A stretch of DNA of 56,043 bases from a virus, in IMG/VR virus record IMGVR_UViG_3300043395_001804, positions 1-56,043 of that record. One strand, given 5' to 3'. Each line of letters opens with the position of its first letter. Position 1 is the stretch's first letter. The notes beneath the pieces are model-generated. The model searched no databases. It was not told the DNA's origin and saw only the letters and a list, made by a program, of their open reading frames with translations. This document shows positions 25,417 through 35,047 of the stretch, in pieces. The position numbers and the translations under genes were made by a program.

Positions 25417-26589
25417 TTACAATCCACTTCGCCAGACGTTAGCCCAAATAACAGCTTGTGGCTGTGGAAGGATTGGAACGTAGTTCAGAAGCATCTTGAT
25501 ATCGAACCGTGGAGGATCGATTTCGCGGGTACGCCACTGATACAATCCAGTAACCGTCTTGACTTCGCTCATGACGTTCTCTGCGACTGGTTCCATGCAA
25601 GTACCGAAGCCTACCCAATCTCCAGGGGGAGGAACGATCAGAGCATATCCATCTGGAATCAAAGCACTCCAGTTAGACACACTGACTTGATTGGCGTAGT
25701 CAGGTACAACATTGTTGAGTACAAGACCTTCATTGTAGATATGAAAATTGTACTGTGGCAATGCTCGGAACTGAACCGTGTATGGGCCACTGGTTGGAGG
25801 CTCGTCACCACGAACTTCACGGTTGGTAAGGCTATCGAAGATACGGTAAGCCGTACCACCGACCTTAGCCAACTGGGTGTTGTTGAACAGGTGCTTTCCA
25901 GTGTTCCCGTTCATGATGATATCAGTAGGCTGATAACCGCTAACACGAGCAGCTTGCACACTGATTTCGTTCAGGTGATCGAGAATAGGAGCAGCAGGAT
26001 CGTTCCATGCTTCACCAGCACCGATGATGCCACCAAGATCGCCTTTGTTGCTAGCCGGAATGAGGTACTCATTCTTGTGGATAGCATTCGCATCGGTCAG
26101 TTCGCAGAGTCGGAACGCTTCACCGTCTTGCTTGATACCGAAGCCACCTTGGAACATCTTAGCAACCATCCATTCAACGGAGTTGGTTACTTGAGTCTTC
26201 AGGTGCTTCATCTGCATAGCGATGTAGCGTTGTCCAGTAGCATCGACTTTGGTATTCAAACCAAAGCTACCAAGTTGACGGGTCATGAAGACCTTTTCAT
26301 CAGCAATGGTAGTCTTGATGTTGGTTCGGAATACTGCGGCCATTGCAGTACCAACAGGCTTTTGGCCTACGGATACTGGTGGAGCCATTGGAGCAGTCAT
26401 CGGAGCCAGTGTACGAGTATTGGCTACTAGATCGTAACCGAAGACACGTTGCTGACTTGCAATGACTGGGGTATCAGTTGGTGCAAGCTTAAAGTATCGT
26501 TGAAAGAACGATGCTGATGTATGCAGTTGCTCGTAAAGTCGAGCAATCTGTGGTACTCGCATCAACTGATCGTAGGACATTCCTGGCAT
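25417..26589 (-). CDS. major capsid protein
   Basis: 390 aa. The sequence FGYDLVANTRTLAPMTAPMAPP, long alpha/beta sections and the place after protease and decoration genes identify an HK97-fold major capsid protein, probably of the capsid-E-like group. NIKTTIADEKVFMTRQLGS fits the spine and E-loop region. There is no obvious delta domain; scaffolding is likely supplied by the upstream protease gene product. Confidence 0.8.
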   Translation of the reverse strand: MPGMSYDQLMRVPQIARLYEQLHTSASFFQRYFKLAPTDTPVIASQQRVFGYDLVANTRTLAPMTAPMAPPVSVGQKPVGTAMAAVFRTNIKTTIADEKVFMTRQLGSFGLNTKVDATGQRYIAMQMKHLKTQVTNSVEWMVAKMFQGGFGIKQDGEAFRLCELTDANAIHKNEYLIPASNKGDLGGIIGAGEAWNDPAAPILDHLNEISVQAARVSGYQPTDIIMNGNTGKHLFNNTQLAKVGGTAYRIFDSLTNREVRGDEPPTSGPYTVQFRALPQYNFHIYNEGLVLNNVVPDYANQVSVSNWSALIPDGYALIVPPPGDWVGFGTCMEPVAENVMSEVKTVTGLYQWRTREIDPPRFDIKMLLNYVPILPQPQAVIWANVWRSGL

Positions 26590-26639
26590 GTTAAAGTCTC
26601 TCTTTCTTTTTGTTCTGTAATGAAGGAATCAACTAGCTA

Positions 26640-27470
26640 CTAGGTAGCAATCGTTGGGGTTTGAGCTTCCCAAAGCATTGGGATAACGAGCCACTTGGTT
26701 CCAGTTCCGATGACTCGGAACGAACCACCAACTTTCTCGGATGCTGTGCTAAGAGCAACAGAGTCAGCAGCAATGTCGTTGTAGACAACAAGAATATCAG
26801 TTGTTGCACAAGTGATAGTCATGTTCTGGTCAACAGCATTGTAGAAGGTGTACTCAAGTCCACGCTTTGGAGTAGCTGGAAGAGTGAAGGTGATTGCTCC
26901 TGTACCGTTGGTAACGAAGAGTTGACCAGCTTCGGATTCAAGCAAGGTCTTGTCAGCAGTAACAAGGTTGGAGACTTGACCAGGGACGTAACCAGCAGGA
27001 TCGTCATCGAATCGGAAGGCCATAGCCATTTGACGACGAATGACGTACTCAAGGGCATGGCCTACGATACCGTCACTGGTCGAAGAAGCGATAACCAAAC
27101 CAGTAGCTTTGACGCAACCAGCAAAGAGAATGTAACCCATGTAACGATCTTGATCGCTTCCCATGAGTTGCATTTTCTGAGCACTCATAAGAACGCCAAC
27201 GATCTTTTGGGTTCCATCTGTGGCATCTGGGTTCCATTGCTTCAGCTTGCCAGCATCAGCACCGGAAGTAACCTTACCGAGCAACAAGCCAGGACGAAGA
27301 ACATCGGTGAAGTTGGTGTTACCAGCATCACGCGAAGAACCGTCAATGACAGTTGCCAAGTAGATTTGTTGGTCAAGACGACCCCAAGTAATGTTGGTGG
27401 AGTTAACGACTTCCTGGAACGGAGTCATATAGTTTCCAGGCAGTACTCCGAACATATCGAAACTGAACAT
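26640..27470 (-). CDS. head decoration protein
   Basis: 276 aa. LATVIDGSSRDAGNTNF, LRPGLLLGKVTSG and KIVGVLMSAQKM follow the pattern of lambda gpD-like head decoration proteins. The C-terminal ~100 residues (GQLFVTNGTGAITFTLPATPKRGLEYTF) look like an extra beta domain as in capsid-bound fibres. Location between protease and capsid genes supports it. Confidence 0.75.
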   Translation of the reverse strand: MFSFDMFGVLPGNYMTPFQEVVNSTNITWGRLDQQIYLATVIDGSSRDAGNTNFTDVLRPGLLLGKVTSGADAGKLKQWNPDATDGTQKIVGVLMSAQKMQLMGSDQDRYMGYILFAGCVKATGLVIASSTSDGIVGHALEYVIRRQMAMAFRFDDDPAGYVPGQVSNLVTADKTLLESEAGQLFVTNGTGAITFTLPATPKRGLEYTFYNAVDQNMTITCATTDILVVYNDIAADSVALSTASEKVGGSFRVIGTGTKWLVIPMLWEAQTPTIAT

Positions 27471-27521
27471 AAATTTGTTTCCTTGTTATTGGATTGCTGT
27501 TGGTTGAATCAGTTTGAAGTA

Positions 27522-28754
27522 CTAGACCAAAGAGGCCATATACTTAGCCATATCGTCGATTTCTTTTTGATCGACGTTATCATCGTCAAGATTGCCCATT
27601 GTCAATCCAGAGACTTCTGGTTGCGTTGGTGCTGGCATGGATTCAAGAGACATCAGAAGCGTTTCCACAACTGGAGTAACGATTTGATTGTCCTTGAATT
27701 CGATGTTGTACGAGTCAGCTTGTGGGTACAACTGAGCATCGGCAAAAGCCTTGGTAGTACGACCTGTTGCAACCAAGTTATCGATACGGCCTCGATAACC
27801 CTTACGTCGATCCAGTTGCATTTGGTTTTGCATGGCAGACATAATGAGAAGATTTTGACTTCCCGCCTTATCTGCTTCTGGAGAAGAAGAGAAATCTTCT
27901 CTTGCGTAGGGCTTGTTCGTCTTGGGATTAACAATCTTGCCGTTAATCAAGGCATCGACCTGGGTAGGATCAAGGTGCGACATTAGTAGTGGCTCCACTT
28001 TGAAAGAATCGGGTTTGACACCTGAAGCGTCTTCAGAGTTCAACAATTGGTATTGCCCAACTGCAATAGACAAATTTTCTGCAAGATTGTCAATAGTTGT
28101 ACTGGCAGGTAAAAACAATTTGCAGACATTTTTTAAGTCTAGTATCAGTTGAGACAGACTTGAAGAATTTTGTTCCGATTCTTCTTCGGTGTCATCTTGC
28201 TCAGATTCTTCAACCATATTGGACATAACCAAGTGAACATCGTTGCTATTTTGTAGCTTGAAGTTCTCTTGGTTCAGTTCAATTGGGTGAGTAACCAAAG
28301 CGATGTGCATGATGCCTTCTTCGAGTAGTTCTTCTTTGTCTACTCCAGAAGTAATTGGAAGGTTCTTGCGAGTGTAGATCGAAGTGTCTTTGACCAAGGT
28401 TCCGATCTTGCCAGCAGGAGTATTTGGGTCGTTTGGATCACCAGGAGCGTCAATCGTTCCTACAAGAGCCATCTTTCCATTGTCTAGGGTCTTGGCTACT
28501 AGACTGTCCCAGAAACCAGCATTCACTGTTGCGTCTTCTAGTAGTCCATTGTCACCAGTAGATAGGGCTGTGATATCGAAGTCGTGCTTCCAAGGGCCAG
28601 GGATCTTCATTCCTTTGGCTTTCATCTTTTGGAACGTATCACTCAACTTTTGAAGACGTTCAGGAGTGACTTCAACGAATTCGTATTTCTTAGTTGCTTC
28701 GTTCCATTGTCGGAACTTACCTTGGGTCAAGACAGTCTTTTCGAACTTTGGCAT
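27522..28754 (-). CDS. prohead protease / scaffold (Mu gpI-like)
   Basis: 410 aa. GPWKHDFDITALSTGDNGLLEDATV followed by ALVGTIDAPG and IGTLVKDTSIYTRKN, then HIALVTHPIELNQENF, resembles the Mu I-type capsid maturation protease domain (residues ~50-170). The acidic middle (EESEQDDTEEESEQNSSS) and the helical, charged C-terminus fit a fused scaffold. It would cleave capsid and scaffold during maturation. Catalytic residues cannot be fixed by eye. Confidence 0.65.
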   Translation of the reverse strand: MPKFEKTVLTQGKFRQWNEATKKYEFVEVTPERLQKLSDTFQKMKAKGMKIPGPWKHDFDITALSTGDNGLLEDATVNAGFWDSLVAKTLDNGKMALVGTIDAPGDPNDPNTPAGKIGTLVKDTSIYTRKNLPITSGVDKEELLEEGIMHIALVTHPIELNQENFKLQNSNDVHLVMSNMVEESEQDDTEEESEQNSSSLSQLILDLKNVCKLFLPASTTIDNLAENLSIAVGQYQLLNSEDASGVKPDSFKVEPLLMSHLDPTQVDALINGKIVNPKTNKPYAREDFSSSPEADKAGSQNLLIMSAMQNQMQLDRRKGYRGRIDNLVATGRTTKAFADAQLYPQADSYNIEFKDNQIVTPVVETLLMSLESMPAPTQPEVSGLTMGNLDDDNVDQKEIDDMAKYMASLV

Positions 28755-30694
28755 TAGCTTATTCTCCTAGTTACGTCACGTTTCACAATGAATTTGTCTG
28801 ACTCATGTAGCATGATTGTACGACCTGCTACGTTTACACCTTTCAGATCATAGTTGTAATTGTTGCCGGTGTCAATGAATTGGGTAACTGACTCGTCTAC
28901 TTGAATTGTTATGTTGCTACCACTAACAGTCAAGGATGCTAATAACGGGTCAGTAGCAGTCTTCTTATTAGCGATTATTAGACCACCATTCAAAGCAATA
29001 AGTAGATCGCTCTGAGATTCGTCATCGCTTTGACGTTTACGTAGACAGAACCAAATTTGGTTATACGGAGTAAGATCACCAAGATTCTGAATTTGGAATG
29101 ACCAGAACGTACCTCGGTATACTAACAGTTCATCTAGTGCAAATGCTGTGTTCTGTAGTACTGCGGGTACGGTTACTGTAGCGATTACAGTTCCACCACC
29201 ACCTGATGGAGCTAGACTAAGAGCATTTACAGTCCATCTTACTAATGATGTACCTGAACCAACTAGCATTGTAGCTAAGTCAGTAACGAGTTGGGCTAGT
29301 GCTACTGGCACTCTTGTTAGTAATGCTGAAAGACTAGTATTGGTGTCGTTGAGTGTCTTGCCGACTGTACCTGGGGTGACGTACCCTGTGTGAACTGTAC
29401 CTAGTAAGTCTGCTGAAATGGTGTCGTAAACTGTTGATTCAAACGATGCTGGATGAATCGAATTTGGTTGAGTTTCATGTACATCAGCAGCTATATGGTG
29501 AGCACCAGTAATTGCTACAGTACGTTGATTGTCATTACTGATAACCCAACGATCTCCAAATGAACCACTAGCCCAACCACCACCAGGCATCGAGTTCATT
29601 ACTAGGTTTCGAGTTGTATTGGGTAAAGTTCCCAATGTTGCTTCTTTAGCAAGAATCGTCGATGCTTCGATTTGAACAAGAGTCGGTTTCAGTGACAAGT
29701 CGGAGCTTATTTGAGCAAGTATAGTTGATTGATCGAAGTCAACTACTGCTCCTGCCCAGATAGCATATCGAGCTTCGGTACTGGTTGTTCCACTACATTC
29801 GATCCGCAGGCTTTCTCTGGGGTGGGAAGCTGTAACAGTATAGGTAAATCGGTATCGTCCAACACTGGGGTTGGTGACTGCTGATAAGTTTGTGGAACGG
29901 TCAGTACCCGTAGAATTCGTAGCTGTGACTGTAGGTGCTGCATCCAGATTAACCAACTTGCCTTCATCATCGTTGACAACAAGAGTGAACTCATAAACTG
30001 ATGATCCGATTTCTGGGGCTTCGAGGACTGCTGAGCCGAACACGTTGCATTTGGCTGATAGGTTGTTGAGTCCAGTGATTGCTCCGAGGATTGAGTTGGT
30101 ACTGGTTGCGATACTAGCATCAAGGAAGTTGAGTCTTGCATCGGTAGTAAGGAGTGGGTTGGTTGGGATAGCTGCGATTGAAGCATTTAAGTAGTTCAAT
30201 CGACTATCAGTTGTAAGGAGGGGGTTTGTTGGAATCGAGTTGACGCTTGTTTGTGTAGCTCTACTAGCAACTGTTGTTTCATTGGCAACTGATGCAGGGA
30301 ACGTAACAGCAGCAGAAGCATTAGCGGTTTGCCCTGCAATCTTAGTTACATTTGCATCGATGTTTCGATTTTCAATCGAGAACGTCCGAAGGATCGTTCG
30401 AGTCAGGTCTTTTCCGTCTACTGTACCTGCTGTGAAAACAATGTCGTAATCCTTGCCGACTTCATACACCGCATCGGAAGTATCGATAACAAGTTCGTGC
30501 AAGCCTGCTTTGGAGTCATAATCAACGGTTGGTTGCGTGATTCCTGTTACAGTGATTTCAGTCGCAGAATCTTTATAGACTGCAACTGTTGGGTTGATTG
30601 ATGGGGTTGTTGGCAAAAGTGCTTGACTGAACGTGTTGAACTTTACACGAACAGTCTGTCCTTTTTTGAAATCTCCAAGATATTTATCTGACAT
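28754..30694 (-). CDS. tail fibre-like / Ig-like protein
   Basis: 646 aa. The first ~110 residues form a beta-domain (GDFKKGQTVRVKFNTFSQAL, YEVGKDYDIVFTAG) seen in phage head-fibre and adhesin proteins. It is followed by Thr/Asn/Ser-rich repeats, including near-repeats TNPLLTTDSRLNYLNASI and TNPLLTTDARLNFLDASI (~residues 150-185). It overlaps the protease start by 1 nt. Likely a virion fibre; receptor binding is inference. Confidence 0.6.
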   Translation of the reverse strand: MSDKYLGDFKKGQTVRVKFNTFSQALLPTTPSINPTVAVYKDSATEITVTGITQPTVDYDSKAGLHELVIDTSDAVYEVGKDYDIVFTAGTVDGKDLTRTILRTFSIENRNIDANVTKIAGQTANASAAVTFPASVANETTVASRATQTSVNSIPTNPLLTTDSRLNYLNASIAAIPTNPLLTTDARLNFLDASIATSTNSILGAITGLNNLSAKCNVFGSAVLEAPEIGSSVYEFTLVVNDDEGKLVNLDAAPTVTATNSTGTDRSTNLSAVTNPSVGRYRFTYTVTASHPRESLRIECSGTTSTEARYAIWAGAVVDFDQSTILAQISSDLSLKPTLVQIEASTILAKEATLGTLPNTTRNLVMNSMPGGGWASGSFGDRWVISNDNQRTVAITGAHHIAADVHETQPNSIHPASFESTVYDTISADLLGTVHTGYVTPGTVGKTLNDTNTSLSALLTRVPVALAQLVTDLATMLVGSGTSLVRWTVNALSLAPSGGGGTVIATVTVPAVLQNTAFALDELLVYRGTFWSFQIQNLGDLTPYNQIWFCLRKRQSDDESQSDLLIALNGGLIIANKKTATDPLLASLTVSGSNITIQVDESVTQFIDTGNNYNYDLKGVNVAGRTIMLHESDKFIVKRDVTRRIS

Positions 30695-30696
30695 AA

Positions 30697-31842
30697 TTAT
30701 CCTATCAAAATGTTATCGATTGGAGAGTAAGAACCACCACCACTCGTTACCCACGCTTCGGTTGTAGTTACTGAATTGGCTTTTCTGAAAACAAACTTGC
30801 CTAAGTCCCATCGTGCCAATGAGGAAATTATTATGTCGCCAGTTGTGTCTATGGCTAAAACAACATTAGGGGTTCCAGTACCCGTCAATTGCGAAATGGT
30901 TCCGGTGCCAATCATGCGAATCTCCCCGTTTCCGGTAAGAACCGGATTAGACGATTGATTGTACGCAAGGTTCCCACCTATGCAGAGAGCTTTCCCATTT
31001 ATGGTTTGTGTTACCGATCCTCCAGCCGTTAGCAAGTTCCCTGAACATACTAAATTTGATGAAAGAGTTAGGGTAAATGCCGATGCAAATAATATGTCCT
31101 TGAACTCAAGTGTACTTGTGTCAAATGTGCAATTACCGGCTATAGCTATTTGATGCGTTCCAGCAAAAGTTACCGTTCCACTTAAATAACGAATTGTCGC
31201 ATTAGAACCACCGACTCTTAGCAAGCAACCGGAAGCAAATGTGAAATTGCCGTCAAAGTCTATCGGGTTACGAATAGACCCAGCGGTGTGTGAAGCTGCT
31301 GTGAATGTCCCACCTGTAATTCTTAGCGTTGTCGTCCCTGACAAAGTACCACTGGTAAATGGTGTTGTGATACCACCAGAGCAAGTTAAAGTGTTTCCGT
31401 TTATTATTAGGTTACTCGTACCGCTTGCTCCGAGATTAAAAAGTCCACTAACAGTCCAATTGTCAGCAAGCGTATATGTGGTAGAAACATTTAAGTTAAA
31501 TGTATTCGGCCACGACCTTCCGTTGCTTGTCAAAGTCGAAGCACCATTGATCGTTAGGGCTCCTGTTCCACTAATGCCCATATTTGCAGAAAGTGTGACA
31601 TTGCCAGAAACCGTAATGGCGAATGTCATTGTGATCGTGTTTGAATAGCCTGTGAAATTGAGACTAAGTGCAACACGGTTTGAAGCATTGACCGTACAGT
31701 TAGGAGAGTTATTATCAAAAAATACTGCGTCGGCTGCGGTAGGTATGGTAGCACCACCAGCACCACCAGAAGTAGCTGACCAATTATTTGTGTTACCCCA
31801 GTTGTTGTCTACACCACCACTTATGAAGTATCTGTCTGCCAT
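30697..31842 (-). CDS. beta-helical adhesin-like fibre
   Basis: 381 aa. Begins MADRYFISGGVDNNWGNTNNW, a start common in phage adhesins. It continues as low-charge, Gly/Thr/Asn/Ser-rich repeats (LTINGASTL, GTTTLRITGGTF, GNLLTAGGSV) typical of a right-handed beta-helix. The repeats predict a surface-exposed fibre binding host polysaccharide. Plus-strand composition differs from neighbours because of the repeats, producing long antisense frames that are not genes. Confidence 0.65.
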   Translation of the reverse strand: MADRYFISGGVDNNWGNTNNWSATSGGAGGATIPTAADAVFFDNNSPNCTVNASNRVALSLNFTGYSNTITMTFAITVSGNVTLSANMGISGTGALTINGASTLTSNGRSWPNTFNLNVSTTYTLADNWTVSGLFNLGASGTSNLIINGNTLTCSGGITTPFTSGTLSGTTTLRITGGTFTAASHTAGSIRNPIDFDGNFTFASGCLLRVGGSNATIRYLSGTVTFAGTHQIAIAGNCTFDTSTLEFKDILFASAFTLTLSSNLVCSGNLLTAGGSVTQTINGKALCIGGNLAYNQSSNPVLTGNGEIRMIGTGTISQLTGTGTPNVVLAIDTTGDIIISSLARWDLGKFVFRKANSVTTTEAWVTSGGGSYSPIDNILIG

Positions 31843-32345
31843 TACAGTACCGGCTCAGGGCCGACCCCATCGTAGTTTGTCCAGGCTTCTTTGTAGGCTT
31901 GGATTCGATCCCAAGCCTGTTCCTCTCGCAGTTCTTTTAAGTCTGCGAGCTTCATGTTTTTGATAGTAATATCAATTAGTTCTTTTGTTGTTTCGATACC
32001 AGCATCTTCTAGCATCGAAACATAGTGTATTCCAAGATCAGCAAGTTGTTGGCAAACTGGATTATTGAATCCTCGTAAGACAGTGTTTACTGGATCATCA
32101 CCAATTTCAAGCCCATCACCAGCAGCAAGATCAACTACCCATTGACATTTGTTTTGTGCTAGGTAGTTGAAGAAATTATCGACTTGATCCCACCCAATGA
32201 GTTTAGCGAGATCAATTGACTTCCACTTGCGAGTATCGGCTTTTTTGACTGTCTTTTGAGTCAAATCTTGCCACACCTTTTCTGGGGTGGAAGTTCGCCA
32301 ATCTGGAATAGATTGGATTAGTTGATTAAGCACTTGCTGACTCAT
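31842..32345 (-). CDS. helix-hairpin-helix-like protein
   Basis: 167 aa from ATG 32345 (MSQQVLNQLIQSIPDW). The upstream extension in this frame is mostly in the membrane-protein gene and unlikely to be used. Helical repeats near the C-terminus (LADLGIHYVSMLEDAGIETTKELIDI, LREEQAWDRIQAYKEAW) resemble helix-hairpin-helix units of the 'ELADAGI-T--EL' type. Its start overlaps the membrane protein's stop (TAATG). Function unknown. Confidence 0.6.
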   Translation of the reverse strand: MSQQVLNQLIQSIPDWRTSTPEKVWQDLTQKTVKKADTRKWKSIDLAKLIGWDQVDNFFNYLAQNKCQWVVDLAAGDGLEIGDDPVNTVLRGFNNPVCQQLADLGIHYVSMLEDAGIETTKELIDITIKNMKLADLKELREEQAWDRIQAYKEAWTNYDGVGPEPVL

Positions 32346-32500
32346 TACCACCATCCTTTGGTCAAAGTGCGAATTGCTTCGACGATGACTTCGCACAAGT
32401 AAACGATAATTGCAAAAAAGACTACAGCAAGAAATAATACTGGAAAAAAGAATATGGCAATAAGCCATACCCAAGCTCCACCAGTTGTATCAGGTTTCAT
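32345..32500 (-). CDS. small single-span membrane protein
   Basis: 51 aa from ATG 32500. One strong hydrophobic segment (WVWLIAIFFFPVLFLAVVFF, continuing to IIVYLC) with a short basic C-terminus. Size and location near two other membrane proteins suggest part of a lysis or holin cassette, but a single span is not diagnostic. Confidence 0.6.
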   Translation of the reverse strand: MKPDTTGGAWVWLIAIFFFPVLFLAVVFFAIIVYLCEVIVEAIRTLTKGWW

Positions 32501-32510
32501 GCTATACGCC

Positions 32511-32819
32511 TTATCTGTGAAGTTCGATACCACCACGACGAGCACGCATTCGATTGGCTTTTCGATCTTTGAAGAACTTGATAAGGGTTAGAATCAAGTT
32601 GACAATCGTTAAGATCGTCATTGGATCGATTCCAGCTAGTTCTTTGTCGTTTTCAATTTCGCTACGAAGTTCAGCTATTTGAACTTCGCGTTCTGCCTTG
32701 GTCTTACCAGTTACTCGGCTAGAGTACTTGTTGACCAATTTGATAACAAGTCTCTGATCGCGTACCTTGAGACTTGTTGGAACGTCTTGGAGAAGGGTAT
32801 CTTCGGCATCGCTATTCAT
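32511..32819 (-). CDS. small protein with C-terminal hydrophobic helix
   Basis: 102 aa. Basic, helical N-terminus (KVRDQRLVIKLVNKYSSRV), then a hydrophobic stretch IDPMTILTIVNLILTLIKFF followed by a strongly basic tail (KDRKANRMRARRGG). The hydrophobic segment plus basic C-terminus is holin-like. It overlaps the next upstream gene by 8 nt. Confidence 0.55.
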   Translation of the reverse strand: MNSDAEDTLLQDVPTSLKVRDQRLVIKLVNKYSSRVTGKTKAEREVQIAELRSEIENDKELAGIDPMTILTIVNLILTLIKFFKDRKANRMRARRGGIELHR

Positions 32820-33234
32820 GTTTATGGCCTCTGCTGATTGAATCGATTTTGCTGTCTTGAAGCTTCATGTGCGTATCTAGGTTTTCAACCTTGTCGTCAA
32901 GGTTATCCACTTTTTTTTCGATTGTGTCAAGTCTTTGAGTGTTGATTATCTGTGTGGCAGACATTTGGGTTAGAGACTTGGCTACCTCAGTCATTGTTTC
33001 TCCCATTGCACCTAAAGTTTTGTCTACTTTGTCTAAGTGGGATTCCATGACTTTCATTCCTCTATCTCTGAATGGAATGACTACTTCTTTCCCAATCCAA
33101 GAACTCAATTTCCATACACCCATTGCGATAACGAAGACTATCAGGAGTAGTACGCCTGTTATGGTGTACTTGTCTTCGATAAGGAACCTATGGGCTTGGT
33201 CTGCTATCTCGGTTTGGGAAAGCAAGTAAATCAT
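32812..33234 (-). CDS. membrane-anchored coiled-coil protein
   Basis: 140 aa. N-terminal transmembrane helix (TGVLLLIVFVIAMGVWKLSSW, ~residues 27-47) then a long heptad-like coiled coil (VDKTLGAMGETMTEVAKSL; TIEKKVDNLDDKVENLDTHM). Membrane anchor plus periplasmic or cytoplasmic coiled coil suggests an i-spanin or holin-associated protein in a lysis cassette. Confidence 0.6.
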   Translation of the reverse strand: MIYLLSQTEIADQAHRFLIEDKYTITGVLLLIVFVIAMGVWKLSSWIGKEVVIPFRDRGMKVMESHLDKVDKTLGAMGETMTEVAKSLTQMSATQIINTQRLDTIEKKVDNLDDKVENLDTHMKLQDSKIDSISRGHKHE

Positions 33235-33250
33235 TTAATAACTTTCTAGG

Positions 33251-34291
33251 TTATAGAAGGGGTACGGAATCGGGCAAGTCAATTTCGCCTATTGCTTGAA
33301 CTGTTACCAGCTTACGTGAGTACCATTTTGATACTTCTTCAACTGGTATGTTATAGATGATGTTTGGCCCCCAAGACTCGTTTGAGAGTCTTATGTAGAC
33401 CTTACCATCTGATGCAGTAAAGTAACCTTGGAAACTCATGTTGTGTCCCCATGAGTCTCTTGGGTTCTGAGCGTGAATTGGGAAACCGTCTTTGTGCTCT
33501 CCGATCTTGTAGATAGCGATACCAGAGCAAACTGACATTGGTTTGAATTGCTTATGCAATGCAAGGTGCGTATCAATGTCGGTTACTTTAGGAGACTCTA
33601 GCAATCTAAAGTCGGTGAATGGAAGAAGAGTATCTAAGAATTCCCAGTTCTGGAATCTTCGGTACACAGAGTTGTCTTGAGGTTCTGGGAAGTCCTTATC
33701 TCCAACAACATTGAGCTTGGTAAGAATCTCCAAGAGTTTTCCGTTATTGCACAGGATTACTCCGTCCTTGATAAGTGACTCGTACTGGACTTCGCACCAA
33801 GAACCGTCACTACCTTTAAGCTTTCCTCTACGACGACCACAACCATAGCTGAATGGTGCATAGAAAGATAAGTTGTTAGTACTGAATTCGTTACGTCCTA
33901 GTAACTCTTCAGCGTCTCCTTTGACAACTACTTCGTAGAGTGCTCTACGTGTCCAAGGTCGGAATGTATTTGATATGACGCAAGATCCGGTCTTTTGAGG
34001 TAGCCATGCCAAACGTCTTCCGTAGATCATTTCATCGATAAGCGTTAGATCGTATGAGTCAGCAGCGTAACCTTTGGAGTCATGCAGCTTACGAAGACGA
34101 TCCATCATAGGATTGTTGACTTCAACCGAATCTCTAGCTCGATATGCTACGGGCATATCTGAGGCTAACTTATCGAATAGACGGGATTCGTGATCGTGAC
34201 GTTTATCGATTGGGGTAGTGTCGTCGTCACCCCAACCCATAGGCCCACGTACTAAATGAATATCTGAATCTGGAACTGATTGATTAGTCAT
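33251..34291 (-). CDS. papain-like cysteine peptidase-fold protein
   Basis: 346 aa. QKTGSCVISN (~residue 98) looks like the Gln...Gly-Ser-Cys active site of papain-type C1 peptidases, WGHNMSFQGYF (~295) supplies the His, and IRLSNESWGPN (~312) the Asn-x-SWG motif. All three are in canonical order and spacing. It could act as an endolysin, a virion protease or an anti-host effector. Neighbours are membrane proteins on one side and a signal-peptide protein on the other, which favours lysis or envelope work. No signal peptide. Confidence 0.6.
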   Translation of the reverse strand: MTNQSVPDSDIHLVRGPMGWGDDDTTPIDKRHDHESRLFDKLASDMPVAYRARDSVEVNNPMMDRLRKLHDSKGYAADSYDLTLIDEMIYGRRLAWLPQKTGSCVISNTFRPWTRRALYEVVVKGDAEELLGRNEFSTNNLSFYAPFSYGCGRRRGKLKGSDGSWCEVQYESLIKDGVILCNNGKLLEILTKLNVVGDKDFPEPQDNSVYRRFQNWEFLDTLLPFTDFRLLESPKVTDIDTHLALHKQFKPMSVCSGIAIYKIGEHKDGFPIHAQNPRDSWGHNMSFQGYFTASDGKVYIRLSNESWGPNIIYNIPVEEVSKWYSRKLVTVQAIGEIDLPDSVPLL

Positions 34292-34293
34292 GT

Positions 34294-35037
34294 TTAGTTC
34301 TCCAAGCCTGTTGCTATTGCAGAGAGATACAGAGCGTAGTCCATCCTAGATAACGGCCATCTTGAACGTAGGTCTGCATTTAGATTCTCAAACAACGTGG
34401 AGTACTTCGGACTGTCTGAACCAAGTAGCTTGGCTTTCGAATCCGTAATCAGCGTGGTAGCGTCATTGATAGTAGCAATTGGAGAATCTGTCAACAATTT
34501 TGAGGCTTGTCGGTATAAGGCTCCTAGCTCTTTTCTCTTTTCCAGTGATTTTGACCAGTCCTTAGTGCGTTTTCCGATGTTGTTGAATTGGTCATCTGGA
34601 ACGGTATTTGGGCTAGGTGACGGGTCTGGAGTCGGAGTAGGATCGGGAGGAACTACGTCACCAAGATCGACTACTAGGTTCTTTTCTTCAATGCCACGTT
34701 CTGGATCGAATGCAGTTACATCTACAGCGTATTTACCACTACCTAGAAGAATGTATTCGGTTTCGGATAGCTTAACCACTATCGTAGATTCGAAGAGGTT
34801 CTGTCTAGCTCGTACTCTTACGAACTTGTAATCAGTTGTAACAGTTAGAAACGCTGCCGGTTGGAATGCTGGCTTGCTACCTTCGTTGTCGAATACAACA
34901 AAGCTTTGGATGACTTTCGGATTCTTTACTCCAGAAAGTACTTGTGTCTTAGTTACTGCAACTTCTAATTCTGCAATAGCTAATTTATTCAGCATTGCAG
35001 ACATTAGGAATGGGATCAAAAGTAGTCGATAGAACAT
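34294..35037 (-). CDS. secreted protein with Pro-rich linker
   Basis: 247 aa from ATG 35037 (MFYRLLLIPFLMSAMLNKLA), with AGGAG 7 nt upstream. The N-terminus is a signal peptide probably cut near AIAELE. A beta domain (~25-130; TVTTDYKFVRVRARQNLFES), a PDPTPTPDPSPSPNT linker and a helical C-terminal domain follow. The start lies 10 nt after the terminase stop. Codons 14-20 overlap a near-copy of the TGCAATG element. Role unknown; possibly envelope or lysis related. Confidence 0.65.
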   Translation of the reverse strand: MFYRLLLIPFLMSAMLNKLAIAELEVAVTKTQVLSGVKNPKVIQSFVVFDNEGSKPAFQPAAFLTVTTDYKFVRVRARQNLFESTIVVKLSETEYILLGSGKYAVDVTAFDPERGIEEKNLVVDLGDVVPPDPTPTPDPSPSPNTVPDDQFNNIGKRTKDWSKSLEKRKELGALYRQASKLLTDSPIATINDATTLITDSKAKLLGSDSPKYSTLFENLNADLRSRWPLSRMDYALYLSAIATGLEN

Positions 35038-35047
35038 TAGTTCGCTC

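Noticed and set aside
25456-26430. 324-aa open frame on the plus strand
   Set aside because: Antisense to the major capsid gene, same reasoning.
26661-27986. 441-aa open frame on the plus strand
   Set aside because: It lies antisense to the decoration and protease genes, has no family motif and no ribosome-binding context; a shadow of codon bias.
31241-31963. Plus-strand frames opposite the beta-helical fibre
   Set aside because: Pro/Val-rich low-complexity translations produced by the fibre repeats on the other strand.
34528-34545. Opposite-orientation copy of the purine motif
   Set aside because: CTGGAAAAGAGAAAAGAG on the minus strand is explained by the charged coding sequence LEKRKEL and lacks the typical spacing of G residues.
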